Shown piece by piece: positions 15,016-23,163 of a stretch of 27,440 bases of DNA (positions are counted from its first letter, which is position 1; each line of letters begins with the position of its first letter). Origin of the DNA: an uncultured Collinsella sp. (GTDB lineage Bacteria; Actinomycetota; Coriobacteriia; Coriobacteriales; Coriobacteriaceae); NCBI GenBank assembly GCA_958405195.1, contig CATYDM010000028.1:1-27440 (forward strand), in the 5' to 3' direction. The notes below the pieces were generated by a model. It was given only the letters and a program-made list of their open reading frames with translations, ran no database searches and had not been told where the DNA came from. The position numbers were made by a program, and so were the translations under genes.

Positions 15016-15094
15016 ATAGAACAACATAGAACAAGTTTGGTGAAATGACTTCACGAGCGTCGTCGTGCGTGCTATAAATAGGACAACATAGAAC
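15016..15094 (+). promoter_or_regulatory. Twin GntR operators and promoter of the FrlB-like gene
   Basis: ATAGAACAACATAGAAC at 15016-15032 and ATAGGACAACATAGAAC at 15078-15094 differ at one base. Each consists of two ATAGAAC (or ATAGGAC) units ten bases apart, about one helix turn. A -10 box TATAAA lies at 15073-15078, so the second copy covers the transcription start and the first lies about 60 bases upstream, an arrangement suited to repression by looping. The likely binder is the UTRA regulator just upstream. Confidence 0.6.
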
Positions 15095-15150
15095 GACCGC
15101 AGGTACGAGCTGTCGTCGTTCAAAACCGCCACACAAGGAGGAAAACCAGG

Positions 15151-16119
15151 ATGAACGCACATGATCTGGTTCAGGAAATCATCGAGCGCAAGGGCAAGAT
15201 TGAGAACGTCTTTTGGATCGCTTGCGGCGGTTCGATGATCGACCTGATGCCGGCCAACGAGCTGCTCAAGCGCGAGGCCACCACGTTTACCTCGACGGTC
15301 TACACTGCACGCGAGTTTTGCCTGATGGCCCCCAAGAGCCTTGGCGAGAAGTCGCTCGTTATTGCCTGCAGCCACAGCGGCAACACGCAGGAGGTCGTCG
15401 ACGGCTGCGAGATGGCGCTGGCTGCCGGCGCCGAGGTCGTTGCCCTCACCGACTGCGAGGGCTCCAAGATCGATAACGGCAAGTGGACCACCTGGGTCTA
15501 TCCGTGGGGCGAGGGCGTGTCACAGGTCGAGGTGCCGCAGGGCATCGGCGCTCTGATCGCCGCCGAGCTGCTCGACCAGCAGGAAGGCTACGAGGCACTC
15601 GCCGACATGTACGAGGGTCTTAAGCAGATGGACGCGCTGCTGCCCGCCGCGCGCGAGAAGGTCAACGCCGAGCTGGGTGCCCGTTTTGCCGAGCTCTGCC
15701 AGCAGCACGAGTTCTTCTATATTCTGGGATCCGGCCCCAACTTTAGCCAGACCTACGCCATGGCCATCTGCTCGCTCATGGAGATGCAGTGGCAGCACTG
15801 CTGCTACATCCACTCCGGCGAGTACTTCCACGGCCCGTTCGAGGCTACCGAGCCCGGCGTGTTCTACTTTGTACAGCTCGGATCGGGCGAGTGCCGCCCC
15901 ATGGAGGAGCGCGCGCTGGCGTTCCTCAACACGCACACCGATACGGTCATGGTGCTCGATGCACTCGAGTACGGCGTGGGCGAGGTACCCGCCAGCGTGC
16001 GTTCGTACCTGGAGCCGATCTTCTTCTACAACATGAGCTGCGAGCTGCGCGCCGCTCGCGGAAAGGTGTTCGACCACAGCCCTGAGATTCGTCGCTACAT
16101 GGGCATCGAGCAGTACTAG
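15151..16119 (+). CDS. SIS-domain sugar-phosphate deglycase, FrlB-like
   Basis: A 322-residue cytoplasmic protein with two SIS (sugar isomerase) domains. The first has FWIACGGSMIDL and ACSHSGNTQEVVDGC, the phosphosugar-binding Ser/Thr-rich loop. The second has FFYILGSGPNFSQTYAMAIC. The segment HSGEYFHGPFEATEPGVFYF, then ERALAFLNTHTDTVMVLD, and the C-terminal DHSPEIRRYMGIEQY closely follow E. coli FrlB, which splits fructoselysine 6-phosphate into glucose 6-phosphate and lysine. The N-terminus is shorter than FrlB. The exact Amadori substrate is unknown. AAGGAGG precedes ATG 15151 by nine bases. It is monocistronic, behind the twin operators. Confidence 0.8.
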   Translation: MNAHDLVQEIIERKGKIENVFWIACGGSMIDLMPANELLKREATTFTSTVYTAREFCLMAPKSLGEKSLVIACSHSGNTQEVVDGCEMALAAGAEVVALTDCEGSKIDNGKWTTWVYPWGEGVSQVEVPQGIGALIAAELLDQQEGYEALADMYEGLKQMDALLPAAREKVNAELGARFAELCQQHEFFYILGSGPNFSQTYAMAICSLMEMQWQHCCYIHSGEYFHGPFEATEPGVFYFVQLGSGECRPMEERALAFLNTHTDTVMVLDALEYGVGEVPASVRSYLEPIFFYNMSCELRAARGKVFDHSPEIRRYMGIEQY

Positions 16120-16170
16120 GTAACGGGAAAAGCATTCACCTTCGATTCGCAAGCGAACAGCGTGCGTAAA

Positions 16171-16209
16171 AAGCGGGCCGCGCCGGTGGGTTTCCGGCGC
16201 GGCCCGCTT
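16171..16209 (-). terminator. Terminator between convergent deglycase and dehydrogenase genes
   Basis: AAGCGGGCCGCGCCGG, a 7-base loop and CCGGCGCGGCCCGCTT form a perfect 16-bp stem. The T tract (TTTTT) is on the minus strand, so it ends the dehydrogenase transcript. Its stability should also stop the plus-strand deglycase transcript, which lacks a T run. Confidence 0.85.
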
Positions 16210-16250
16210 AGTATCGCGCATAGATTCGCAAGGTTGCGGCAGCCAGCGGC

Positions 16251-17228
16251 TTACTTGGCGTCGTAGGCCTCGGCATCCCACCAGTCGAGCTGGGCGATGT
16301 TGTCGCGGATGTGCTGGCAGCTCTTGTGGAAGCCCTCGAGCTCGTGCTCGGACAGGTCGAGCGTGTAGACCTCCTCGACGCCCTCGGCGCCGATCACGCA
16401 CGGCAGGGAGGTAAAGATGCCCTCCTCGCCATACTGGCCGGTCATAAGCGTAGAGGCCGAAAGCACGGCGTGCTCGTTGTGCAGCACGGCGGCGCAGACG
16501 CGCGCGGCGGAGTTGGCAACGGCGTACTCGGTGCACTGCTTGCCCTGGTAGGTCACATAGCCGCCCTTGCGTGCAAGCTCCTCGACCTCCATGTGGTCGA
16601 AGGCGTACTTGTCGGGGTTCTCGGCCTGAAGCTCGTTGAGGTTTTTGCCGGCGATGGTTGCGGCCTTAAAGGCAGCAAGCTGGCTAAAGCCGTGCTCGCC
16701 GATCATGTAGGCGTCGATGGACTTGGGGCTCACGCCGACCTTCTTGGAGATCTCGGTGCGCAGGCGGGCGGAGTCCAGGCCGCAGCCCGAGCCGATGATC
16801 TTCTTGGGATCGTAGCCGGTCAGGTGCCACAGCTCGGTGCACACGACGTCGCAGGGGTTGGAGATGCTCACGAAGATGCCGTCAAAGCCGGCGTCGACGA
16901 TGCGCTTGGCAAAGGTGCGGGCGGCGTCGGTGGTAAAGAACAGCTCGCCGTCGCGGTTGCCGGCGGCCAGCGCGACCTTGCCGGCAGCGTTGACGATGAC
17001 GTCGCAGCAGGCAAGCTCCTCGTAGTGGTCGTAGCAGTTGACGATCTTGGTGTTGTACGGGACAAACGAAAGGGAGTCGCGCAGGTCCTGGACCTCGGAC
17101 GTCACTTTGGCCTCGTTGATATCGCACAGGTACAGCTCATCGGCAATGCCCTGCATGAGCAGGCTGTTGGCGACATGTGCTCCTACGTGGCCCTGGCCGA
17201 CCACACCGATCTTACGCGTCTGGTACAT
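16251..17228 (-). CDS. L-2-hydroxyacid dehydrogenase of the lactate/malate family (HicDH-like)
   Basis: A 325-residue NAD-dependent dehydrogenase. The Rossmann motif is GVVGQGHVGAHVA, with Asp36 in LCDIN favouring NAD. SISNPCDVVC, GSGCGLDSARLR (Arg155) and GEHGFSQ with catalytic His179 are all in place. The active-site loop reads AAGKVALAAGNRDGELFFTT instead of the lactate-dehydrogenase form with Gln/Arg, and the C-terminal half (ELARKGGYVTYQGKQCTEYAV, then NSAARVCAAVL) follows L-2-hydroxyisocaproate dehydrogenase of lactobacilli. It probably reduces a bulky 2-oxo acid. Lactate as substrate cannot be excluded. ATG 17228 has AAAGGA upstream. Single gene on the minus strand between two convergent or divergent neighbours. 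Confidence 0.85.
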   Translation of the reverse strand: MYQTRKIGVVGQGHVGAHVANSLLMQGIADELYLCDINEAKVTSEVQDLRDSLSFVPYNTKIVNCYDHYEELACCDVIVNAAGKVALAAGNRDGELFFTTDAARTFAKRIVDAGFDGIFVSISNPCDVVCTELWHLTGYDPKKIIGSGCGLDSARLRTEISKKVGVSPKSIDAYMIGEHGFSQLAAFKAATIAGKNLNELQAENPDKYAFDHMEVEELARKGGYVTYQGKQCTEYAVANSAARVCAAVLHNEHAVLSASTLMTGQYGEEGIFTSLPCVIGAEGVEEVYTLDLSEHELEGFHKSCQHIRDNIAQLDWWDAEAYDAK

Positions 17229-17265
17229 ATACGTATCCTTTCGGCCGAGTTTTTCGCGTCGAACC

Positions 17266-17293
17266 ATTGTAGCGTCCTGCTGATACTTTGCTA
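17266..17293 (-). promoter_or_regulatory. Candidate promoter of the dehydrogenase gene
   Basis: On the minus strand TAGCAA (17293-17288) and TACAAT (17271-17266) are separated by 16 bases, 38 bases before the start codon. The -35 box is weak. The rest of the 210-base gap to metA shows no riboswitch I can recognise. Confidence 0.35.
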
Positions 17294-17438
17294 GGCTAAA
17301 GCGCCATAGTTTTTTGGGCATGCCTTAATCTCTACTTTTGGAGTGATTTGGGTCGCTGACGGCATCGCTGGGCGATGTGCTCGCGCGGATGGGGCCGGTC
17401 GTTGTACCATAGCTGCAACTGACTCGTAAGGAGCATCC

Positions 17439-18365
17439 ATGCCCATTCGCATCCCCGACGCCCTCCCTGCCGCCGCGCAGCTCGAGAGCGAGAACATCTT
17501 TGTCATGACCGAGTACCGCGCGCTGCACCAAGACATCCGCCCGCTGCGTGTGCTCATCCTCAACCTCATGCCCACCAAGATCGCTACCGAGACGCAGATC
17601 ATGCGCAAGCTCTCCAACACGCCGCTGCAGGTGGAGGTGGACCTGCTGCGCACGAAAACGCACGAGGCCACGCACGTGAGCGCCGGCCACCTGGAGACGT
17701 TCTATCGCACGTTCGACGACATCCGCGACATCCACTACGACGGCCTGATCATCACGGGCGCGCCGGTGGAGCAGATGCCGTTCGAGGAGGTCGACTACTG
17801 GCCCGAGCTCTGCCAGATCATGGATTGGTCCACCACGCACGTGCACTCTACGCTGCACATTTGCTGGGGCGCACAGGCAGGTCTGTACCATCATTACGGT
17901 ATCCAGAAGTACGACCTGCCGACAAAGGCGAGCGGCGTATTTGAGCATTATCTGGTGAAGCCGCAAAGCCCGCTGGTCCGCGGCTTTGACGACCGTTTCT
18001 ATGCCGTGCATTCGCGCAACACCGATGTGCGCCGCGAGGATGTGGAGGCCGAGCCGCAGCTTGAGGTTGTGGCCGTGTCCGACGAGGTGGGCCTGTACAT
18101 CGTCAAGTCGACCGACAGCCGTCGCTTCTTTGTATTTGGCCATCCCGAGTACGATACCGACACGCTGCGCTTGGAGTACGAGCGCGATGTGAAGCGCGGA
18201 CTCAACCCGGAGGTGCCGGCGCATTACTTCCCGAATGACGACCCCACGGCCGAGCCGCGCAACGTCTGGCGCAGCCAGGCTCAGTTGCTCTACACCAACT
18301 GGCTCAACTACTACGTCTACCAGACCACGCCCTACGACCTGGCCCGCGCCGGCGAGGAGCACTAG
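17439..18365 (+). CDS. metA: Homoserine O-acyltransferase MetA, predicted acetyl-CoA specific
   Basis: A 308-residue enzyme of methionine synthesis that acylates homoserine. The catalytic Cys142 lies in HICWGAQAGLYHHYG, and the His235-Glu237 pair in FGHPEYD has the positions known for the family. MPTKIATETQIMRKLSNTPLQV and VEVDLLRTKTHEATH are typical. Residue 111 is Glu (ITGAPVEQMPFEEV). In characterised MetA enzymes Glu at 111 goes with acetyl-CoA and Gly with succinyl-CoA, so the product should be O-acetylhomoserine. TAAGGAG precedes ATG 17439 by seven bases. It is followed by a convergent gene with only 42 bases between stops and no visible terminator. Confidence 0.94.
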   Translation: MPIRIPDALPAAAQLESENIFVMTEYRALHQDIRPLRVLILNLMPTKIATETQIMRKLSNTPLQVEVDLLRTKTHEATHVSAGHLETFYRTFDDIRDIHYDGLIITGAPVEQMPFEEVDYWPELCQIMDWSTTHVHSTLHICWGAQAGLYHHYGIQKYDLPTKASGVFEHYLVKPQSPLVRGFDDRFYAVHSRNTDVRREDVEAEPQLEVVAVSDEVGLYIVKSTDSRRFFVFGHPEYDTDTLRLEYERDVKRGLNPEVPAHYFPNDDPTAEPRNVWRSQAQLLYTNWLNYYVYQTTPYDLARAGEEH

Positions 18366-18407
18366 ACTGCGATGGTACTGCTGTAGCCGTGGCTGATGTG
18401 GCGGCGA

Positions 18408-19004
18408 TTAGGCGCTGATGATGTTGGGCAGCGGCAGGTCGTGGGCATCGGTGGGGACGTGGTTGATGCGTTGTTCGTCAAAGGCGATGCCGATGATTTG
18501 GCATGCGGGTGAGAGCATGGGCAGGTAGCGGTCGTAGCAACCGCCGCCGTAGCCCAGGCGCGCGCCGGTTTGATCGAAGGCTACGAGTGGCACGATAATC
18601 ATGTCGAGATCCTCGGCAGGCGCGATAGGGAAGCGGCTGCTGTCGATGTCCGTGGCTGAAAAGGCTCGCGTGGGGTGGGCGATAAACGGCGCCGCGGACG
18701 CATCGTCGGCGGCAACTGCTCGCATGCACATGCGCTGGCCACAAGCTGCGGCATCAATTGCCGAGAGCATGCACGGATAGGCTACGCGCCAGCCGCGCGC
18801 GGCGGCCGCAGCGGCAAACGCGGCAGGGTCTGCCTCGGAACCCATCGCGGCATAGATGGCAACGGTGTGCGGCGCCGCGGCATCCAAGCGATCCAACAGC
18901 TCAACAAGCCGCGCGCAGATAACGGCAGACTTCGCTGTCCGCAAGTCCAAATCAAGAGCATCGCGCCGGGCAATCACTGCTCGCCGCAACTCAGCCTTGT
19001 CCAT
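18408..19004 (-). CDS. 5-formyltetrahydrofolate cyclo-ligase
   Basis: A 198-residue cytoplasmic enzyme that turns 5-formyl-tetrahydrofolate into 5,10-methenyl-tetrahydrofolate using ATP. The N-terminus KAELRRAVIARRDAL with Lys/Arg for ATP binding, the central VAIYAAMGSEADP, and the signature LGYGGGCYDRYLP are characteristic. The C-terminus DEQRINHVPTDAHDLPLPNIISA is typical. ATG 19004 is chosen because GAGAGG lies six bases upstream and it matches the family start; an in-frame start at 19031 has no such site. It follows the M16 peptidase gene on the same strand, with a repeat element of about 110 bases between them. Confidence 0.9.
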   Translation of the reverse strand: MDKAELRRAVIARRDALDLDLRTAKSAVICARLVELLDRLDAAAPHTVAIYAAMGSEADPAAFAAAAAARGWRVAYPCMLSAIDAAACGQRMCMRAVAADDASAAPFIAHPTRAFSATDIDSSRFPIAPAEDLDMIIVPLVAFDQTGARLGYGGGCYDRYLPMLSPACQIIGIAFDEQRINHVPTDAHDLPLPNIISA

Positions 19005-19020
19005 CCCGGCCCTCTCTCCC

Positions 19021-19128
19021 AAACCTACCAAAAAGGGACAGGTTTATTTTGGCAGGTTTTATCTGGGCAAACGCGATAAAGACGGCAAAACCACCACGAA
19101 GGCGCTGTCCCCTTTGTGGCGGTTTTGC
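19021..19128. repeat. REP-like element: two hairpins with complementary loops
   Basis: Hairpin one pairs AAACCTACCAAAA (19021-19033) with TTTTGGCAGGTTT (19047-19059), one mismatch. Its loop contains GGGACAG. Hairpin two pairs GCAAAACC-A-CCAC-G-AAGG (19085-19102) with CCTT-T-GTGG-C-GGTTTTGC (19111-19128), and its loop region contains CTGTCC, complementary to the first loop. The GGGACAGGTTTATTTT wording is like REP sequences that accompany RAYT transposases in many bacteria. It lies between the M16 peptidase and cyclo-ligase genes. Confidence 0.55.
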
Positions 19129-19138
19129 TTGCCGTGCG

Positions 19139-22100
19139 TTAGCCCATCAGGTCGGCGACGTTAAAGTCGGCGTTGCTCTTGGCGATGACGTCTCGGCCGC
19201 CAAAGACGCAGGTGGGCGATTCGGCTGCGATACGCGCCACGTCGGCGCCGAGCGAGCGAAGCTCACCGGGCGTGGCGGCGAGCATCTGGGCGCGACGCTC
19301 CTCGCGCGCGTGCGGATCGAGCCCAGCCAGGTAGGTCGTATTGCGGCGCTTGGTGAGCGCGTACGGCTTCACCGGCGCGTCCATGCCGCTCACGCAGCTC
19401 ACGATAAAGCCCTCAAAGGCGGCCTCGTCGGGCTCAAAGCTGCCAAGCCATGCACCCGCGCGCTTCACGCGCTCAATCGAAGGATCGATCGCCGGGTCGC
19501 GGTAGGTGTAGAACGCCGTCTGGCGCTCGCCGGCTGCGCGGAATCCGCAGCCGTACGCACCGCCCTTCACGCGAATCTCGTTCCACAGGTAGTCGTAGGA
19601 GAGTGCGTTGGCAGCCACGGCCCAAGCGCCTGTCACGTCAATGCCCAAGCGACGCGGATCGCACGCACACGCGGCAAAGCAGATGTCGCTGGGGATCACG
19701 AAAGCCTCGTGGCGGTCGCACGGCGCCGGCACCACGAGCGCGTCGCGGCCGGCATCGGCGCCGTCGCCAGCGTCCAGCCCCAGGTCGCCCGCGGCATCCC
19801 AGTACGCGTCAAAGTCCTCGTCGCTGCCGGTAAAGCTCGCCATGCAGCCATCGGCCACAAAGATGCGCTCCGCCAGCTCGGCAAGCTTGGTACGCAGCCC
19901 GTCCACGCGCTCGTCAAAGTGCTCGAGCAAATCGCGCAGGAACAGGTAGAAGTCCACGCCCGAAAGCTGTTCGCGCACTACGGCCGAAGGCGAGCTGTAA
20001 CTCATCGCGCGACCGAGTGCTGCCGAGTGACCGTTGTTGATAAAGCCCTGCTCGAGCCCAATGCGAATCTGCGTGAGCACGTCGCGAACGCGGTCGGCGT
20101 CAGCATCGAGCAACAGTGTGTTCGACCACACCTCGCGCGGCAGGCTCGCCAGCGCGTCGATCTTCTCGGACAGGGCGCCGGCGCTCACCAGCAGGTAGGG
20201 GCGCACGCCGTCCACGTCGGGCTGCGTCATGACCTCGGTCGTAAAGCTCAAAAAGCCCAGCTTGCCGGCGAGTAAGTTGTCGAGTTCCTCGGCCGAATGC
20301 TCGCGCGTGGGCAGCTGCTTGAGCAGGCGGCAGAGCAGCGTCACGTAGGGCAGGTCCTCAAATGCGACGCAGCTCAGGTCGAAGTACTGCATGGCGTAGG
20401 CCAGGCGGTTGGTGGGAATGTCGTGGCGCAGGCAGGGGATGGGCGCGGTCGTGTCCACGACCAGCGGCGGCTCGGGACGCGCCTCGCCAATGTCGGATAC
20501 ACGCAGGCGCGGCAGCGTGGCCTTGTCCTCGGGCGTGTCCTCGGCCTCCTGCGCGACACGCAGCGCGGCCGTGCGCTCGACCACGTCCGCCAGCTCGGCA
20601 TCGGTCATGGCGTCGCGCTTGGCAGCCAGCTCGGCAGCTTCGGCACCCTCTGCGCCCTCGGCGGCGTCCACCGGCACCAGCTCGACCAACGCCATGTGGT
20701 CGTTTTCCAGCACCAGCTCGCGCAGCAGGTCCTCAAAGTAGCTGCCGTCCAGCTCGCCGCGCAGCTCCTCGTACACCGGGCCGTACTTGAGCGCCAGCGT
20801 CGCGGCGTCGTCATCGTAGAGCCAGGTGCTCAGCGCGTCGCACGCAATGGCCACGCCGTCGGCGATGCCATAGTCGCGCTGGCGCAGGTCGTACTCGTTG
20901 CTGCTGATGATAGCCTCCAGGCGCTCGCGCGGAACGCCGTACTCGCACAGGTCGCGACAGGCGTCCTGGAACACGCGACGCAGCTCGCGCGCTACGCCGG
21001 GCTGCGCGTTCTGCAGCATGATGAGCTCGTAGGGCTGCAGGCTCTCGGCAGCGGTGTAGCTCACCACGTTGCCGCCCAGGCCCGCTGCCAGAATGGCCTT
21101 CTTAACCGGCGCTTCGTTGGAGCCCAGCAGTGCCTCGAACAGGATATCCGCCGCGATCGTGCGCTTGCGGTCGAGCGCGCTGCCCAGCACCAGGCCCAGG
21201 CCAACCAGGGCGTTCTCGGGTGTGGTGGCCATCTCGACACGCTTATACTCGCAGGTCACAGGCTCCTGCACGTCCAGCGGATTGGGCGCCAGCGTGGACG
21301 GGTCCTCGCCGGCGGCAACGGCAGCGTCCATGCGGCGGCTCGCGGCGTTCGGCTGCGACAGATAGCGCTCGTCCAAAAAGGCCAGCGCGCGGTCCACGTC
21401 CAGGTCGCCGTAGAGCGTGATGTAAGAGTTGGAAGGATTGTAGTGGCGCGCGTGCGTGTCCAGGAACTGCTCGTAGGTGAGCGCGGGAATCGCGCGCGGG
21501 TCGCCGCCACTCTCGTGCGCATAGGCGGTGTCAGGATAGAGCGCGGCGTTGACGGCGTCGTCCAGCACGCTCATGGGGTCGGACAGCGCGCCCTTCATTT
21601 CGTTGAACACCACGCCGTTATAGCGCAGCGTGCCCTCGCGCAGGCTGGCGGCGCTGCCTTCGCCCTCGGCGCCCTCCGGCAGGTCCAGCTCGTAGTGCCA
21701 GCCCTCCTGCTCAAAAATGGTGGGCTTGGTATAGATGGCTGGGTTGAACACCGCGTCCAGGTACACGTCCATCAGGTTGTACAGATCCTGCTCGTTGGTG
21801 GTGGCAACGGGGTAGATGGTTTTGTCGGGGTAGGTCATGGCGTTGAGGAACGTCTGCATGGAGCTCTTGATCAGGTCGACAAACGGCTCCTTGACGGGGA
21901 ACTTGGCCGATCCGCACAGCACCGAGTGCTCAAGAATATGGAACACGCCGGTGGAATCGGCCGGCGGCGTCTTAAAGCCAATGGCAAAGGCCTTGTTTTC
22001 GTCGTCGCACGCCAGGTACAGCAGGCGAGCGCCCGATGCGGTGTGGCGCAGCACGTAGGCGTCCGAGTCGAGCTCGGGCACGGTCTCGCAGCGCTCGACG

Positions 22101-22177
22101 GCAAAACCGTGGCAGGTGGTACCGGGTACCAGCAGCGCGGCAGCAGCGGCGCGCGGGTCGGTTGAGGTGGTGGGCAT
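19139..22177 (-). CDS. M16C zinc metallopeptidase (presequence-protease/Cym1 type)
   Basis: A large peptidase of 1012 residues, the usual length for the M16C group in which two catalytic-like halves form a closed chamber that degrades peptides. The inverted zinc motif is HILEH at 80-84 (His80, Glu83, His84), followed by VLCGSAKFPVKEPF. The third ligand is probably Glu158 in EQEGWHYELD. GVVFNEMKGALSDPMSVLDD and the C-terminal-half segments ISDICFAACACD and VKGGAYGCGFRAAGERQTAF fit the family. No signal peptide is seen, so it is cytoplasmic. ATG 22177 has AAAGGAG seven bases upstream; the in-frame start at 22240 lacks one. A minus-strand TATACT at 22235-22230 is a possible -10 box. Confidence 0.93.
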   Translation of the reverse strand: MPTTSTDPRAAAAALLVPGTTCHGFAVERCETVPELDSDAYVLRHTASGARLLYLACDDENKAFAIGFKTPPADSTGVFHILEHSVLCGSAKFPVKEPFVDLIKSSMQTFLNAMTYPDKTIYPVATTNEQDLYNLMDVYLDAVFNPAIYTKPTIFEQEGWHYELDLPEGAEGEGSAASLREGTLRYNGVVFNEMKGALSDPMSVLDDAVNAALYPDTAYAHESGGDPRAIPALTYEQFLDTHARHYNPSNSYITLYGDLDVDRALAFLDERYLSQPNAASRRMDAAVAAGEDPSTLAPNPLDVQEPVTCEYKRVEMATTPENALVGLGLVLGSALDRKRTIAADILFEALLGSNEAPVKKAILAAGLGGNVVSYTAAESLQPYELIMLQNAQPGVARELRRVFQDACRDLCEYGVPRERLEAIISSNEYDLRQRDYGIADGVAIACDALSTWLYDDDAATLALKYGPVYEELRGELDGSYFEDLLRELVLENDHMALVELVPVDAAEGAEGAEAAELAAKRDAMTDAELADVVERTAALRVAQEAEDTPEDKATLPRLRVSDIGEARPEPPLVVDTTAPIPCLRHDIPTNRLAYAMQYFDLSCVAFEDLPYVTLLCRLLKQLPTREHSAEELDNLLAGKLGFLSFTTEVMTQPDVDGVRPYLLVSAGALSEKIDALASLPREVWSNTLLLDADADRVRDVLTQIRIGLEQGFINNGHSAALGRAMSYSSPSAVVREQLSGVDFYLFLRDLLEHFDERVDGLRTKLAELAERIFVADGCMASFTGSDEDFDAYWDAAGDLGLDAGDGADAGRDALVVPAPCDRHEAFVIPSDICFAACACDPRRLGIDVTGAWAVAANALSYDYLWNEIRVKGGAYGCGFRAAGERQTAFYTYRDPAIDPSIERVKRAGAWLGSFEPDEAAFEGFIVSCVSGMDAPVKPYALTKRRNTTYLAGLDPHAREERRAQMLAATPGELRSLGADVARIAAESPTCVFGGRDVIAKSNADFNVADLMG

Positions 22178-22370
22178 ATGCAGTCTCCTTTGACGCCCCA
22201 GCGGGGGCGAATCGAGTCGAATCCTCGAGAGTATACCCATATGGGGCCGCGGCTCTGCGGCGAACTGAAGACGATGTGGGTGGACTAGCCTAGCTAGGTT
22301 GATAACGAATGCCGCTGCACCCCACTAAAGTGAAATAACACCCCGTTTACCGAATCATTTAGGAAATATA

Positions 22371-22397
22371 TGGACTCCTAAAAAGTTCTAATACAAT
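22371..22397 (+). promoter_or_regulatory. Candidate promoter of the PTS-linked GntR gene
   Basis: TACAAT at 22392-22397 lies 50 bases before the start, in an AT-rich stretch (22350-22420) that contrasts with its surroundings; TGGACT at 22371-22376 is a possible -35 box at short spacing (15). AGTTCT at 22384-22389 lies between them. The rest of the 270-base gap to the peptidase gene holds only the CTAG-rich palindrome CCTAGCTAGG (22289-22298). Confidence 0.3.
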
Positions 22398-22447
22398 ATA
22401 AGTCATCTATCTATAAGCTGCTGATTCCTTGCAAAGGTATGGTTGAT

Positions 22448-23152
22448 ATGGTTGAAGCAAATAGCGTTATCCCCCTGTACAAACAGATTGTTCGTGCGCT
22501 TTCTGATTCGATCGCCAACGGCACGTACCGCCCGGGAGATAAGCTCCCGACCGAGGCGGAGCTCATCGAGCAATTTGGCGTGAGCCGAATAACGGTTCGC
22601 TCCGCAATTAAAGAAATGGAAGATGCTGGGCTTGTTGAGAGGGCCCGCGGCAAGGGCACGTTCGTTTCGTCGGACACACAGATGTATGCCGCGGACGACC
22701 GTGAGAGCTTTACCCATTCGTGCCAGCTTGCTGGAAAACAGGCGTCTACCAGGGTTCTCGCAATGGGCTGGGACTTCCCAAGCCTGCGAGACGCGAAGTT
22801 CCTGGGCGTAGACGATACCCAAAAGGTATTGCGCAGTCGTCGTCTGCGCCTTGTGGACGACAAGCCCACGATGCTGGAAACCAATAGCTATTCCGCTGCG
22901 CTTTCTTTTTTGGAGCATGAATCCCTCGAGGATTCGCTGATGGCGGTACTCGATCGCCAGGGGATCAAGATGGGCCCCAACACGCGTACGCTCGAGGTCT
23001 GCTATGCGAGCGAGCTCGAGGCGGCATACCTTAACGTGGAGCTGGACTCTCCGCTGCTTCTGTTTGTCGATAGACGTTATGCTCCAAGCGGCGAGCCGCT
23101 TTTCATCTCCCGTCAGGTGTACTGCACCGAGCGACTGAAGTTCTATTTGTAA
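22448..23152 (+). CDS. GntR/UTRA regulator of the PTS-deglycase locus
   Basis: A 234-residue HutC-type regulator. Winged helix: PLYKQIVRALSDSIANGTYR, PTEAELIEQFGVSRITVRSA and LVERARGKGTFVSS in residues 8-75. UTRA domain from about 85 to the end, with FLGVDDTQKVLRSRRLRLVD, KPTMLETNSYSA and SPLLLFVDRRYA. ATG 22448 has AAAGGT nine bases upstream; the in-frame ATG at 22439 overlaps that motif's spacing and is less likely. It directly precedes the EIIA gene on the same strand and is distinct from the recQ-linked UTRA regulator. It most likely senses a phosphorylated substrate of the PTS and controls the locus. Confidence 0.9.
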   Translation: MVEANSVIPLYKQIVRALSDSIANGTYRPGDKLPTEAELIEQFGVSRITVRSAIKEMEDAGLVERARGKGTFVSSDTQMYAADDRESFTHSCQLAGKQASTRVLAMGWDFPSLRDAKFLGVDDTQKVLRSRRLRLVDDKPTMLETNSYSAALSFLEHESLEDSLMAVLDRQGIKMGPNTRTLEVCYASELEAAYLNVELDSPLLLFVDRRYAPSGEPLFISRQVYCTERLKFYL

Positions 23153-23163
23153 ATTAGAGATAG

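Noticed and set aside
17229..17438. SAM or other methionine riboswitch before metA
   Set aside because: No SAM-I, SAM-II or S-box core could be found; only ordinary intergenic sequence with an AAGGAG site.
20297..22165. Long plus-strand open frame opposite the M16C peptidase (622 codons)
   Set aside because: Composition is Val/Gln/Arg/His-rich without motifs, typical of the antisense of a high-GC gene; the minus strand shows HILEH and full family length.
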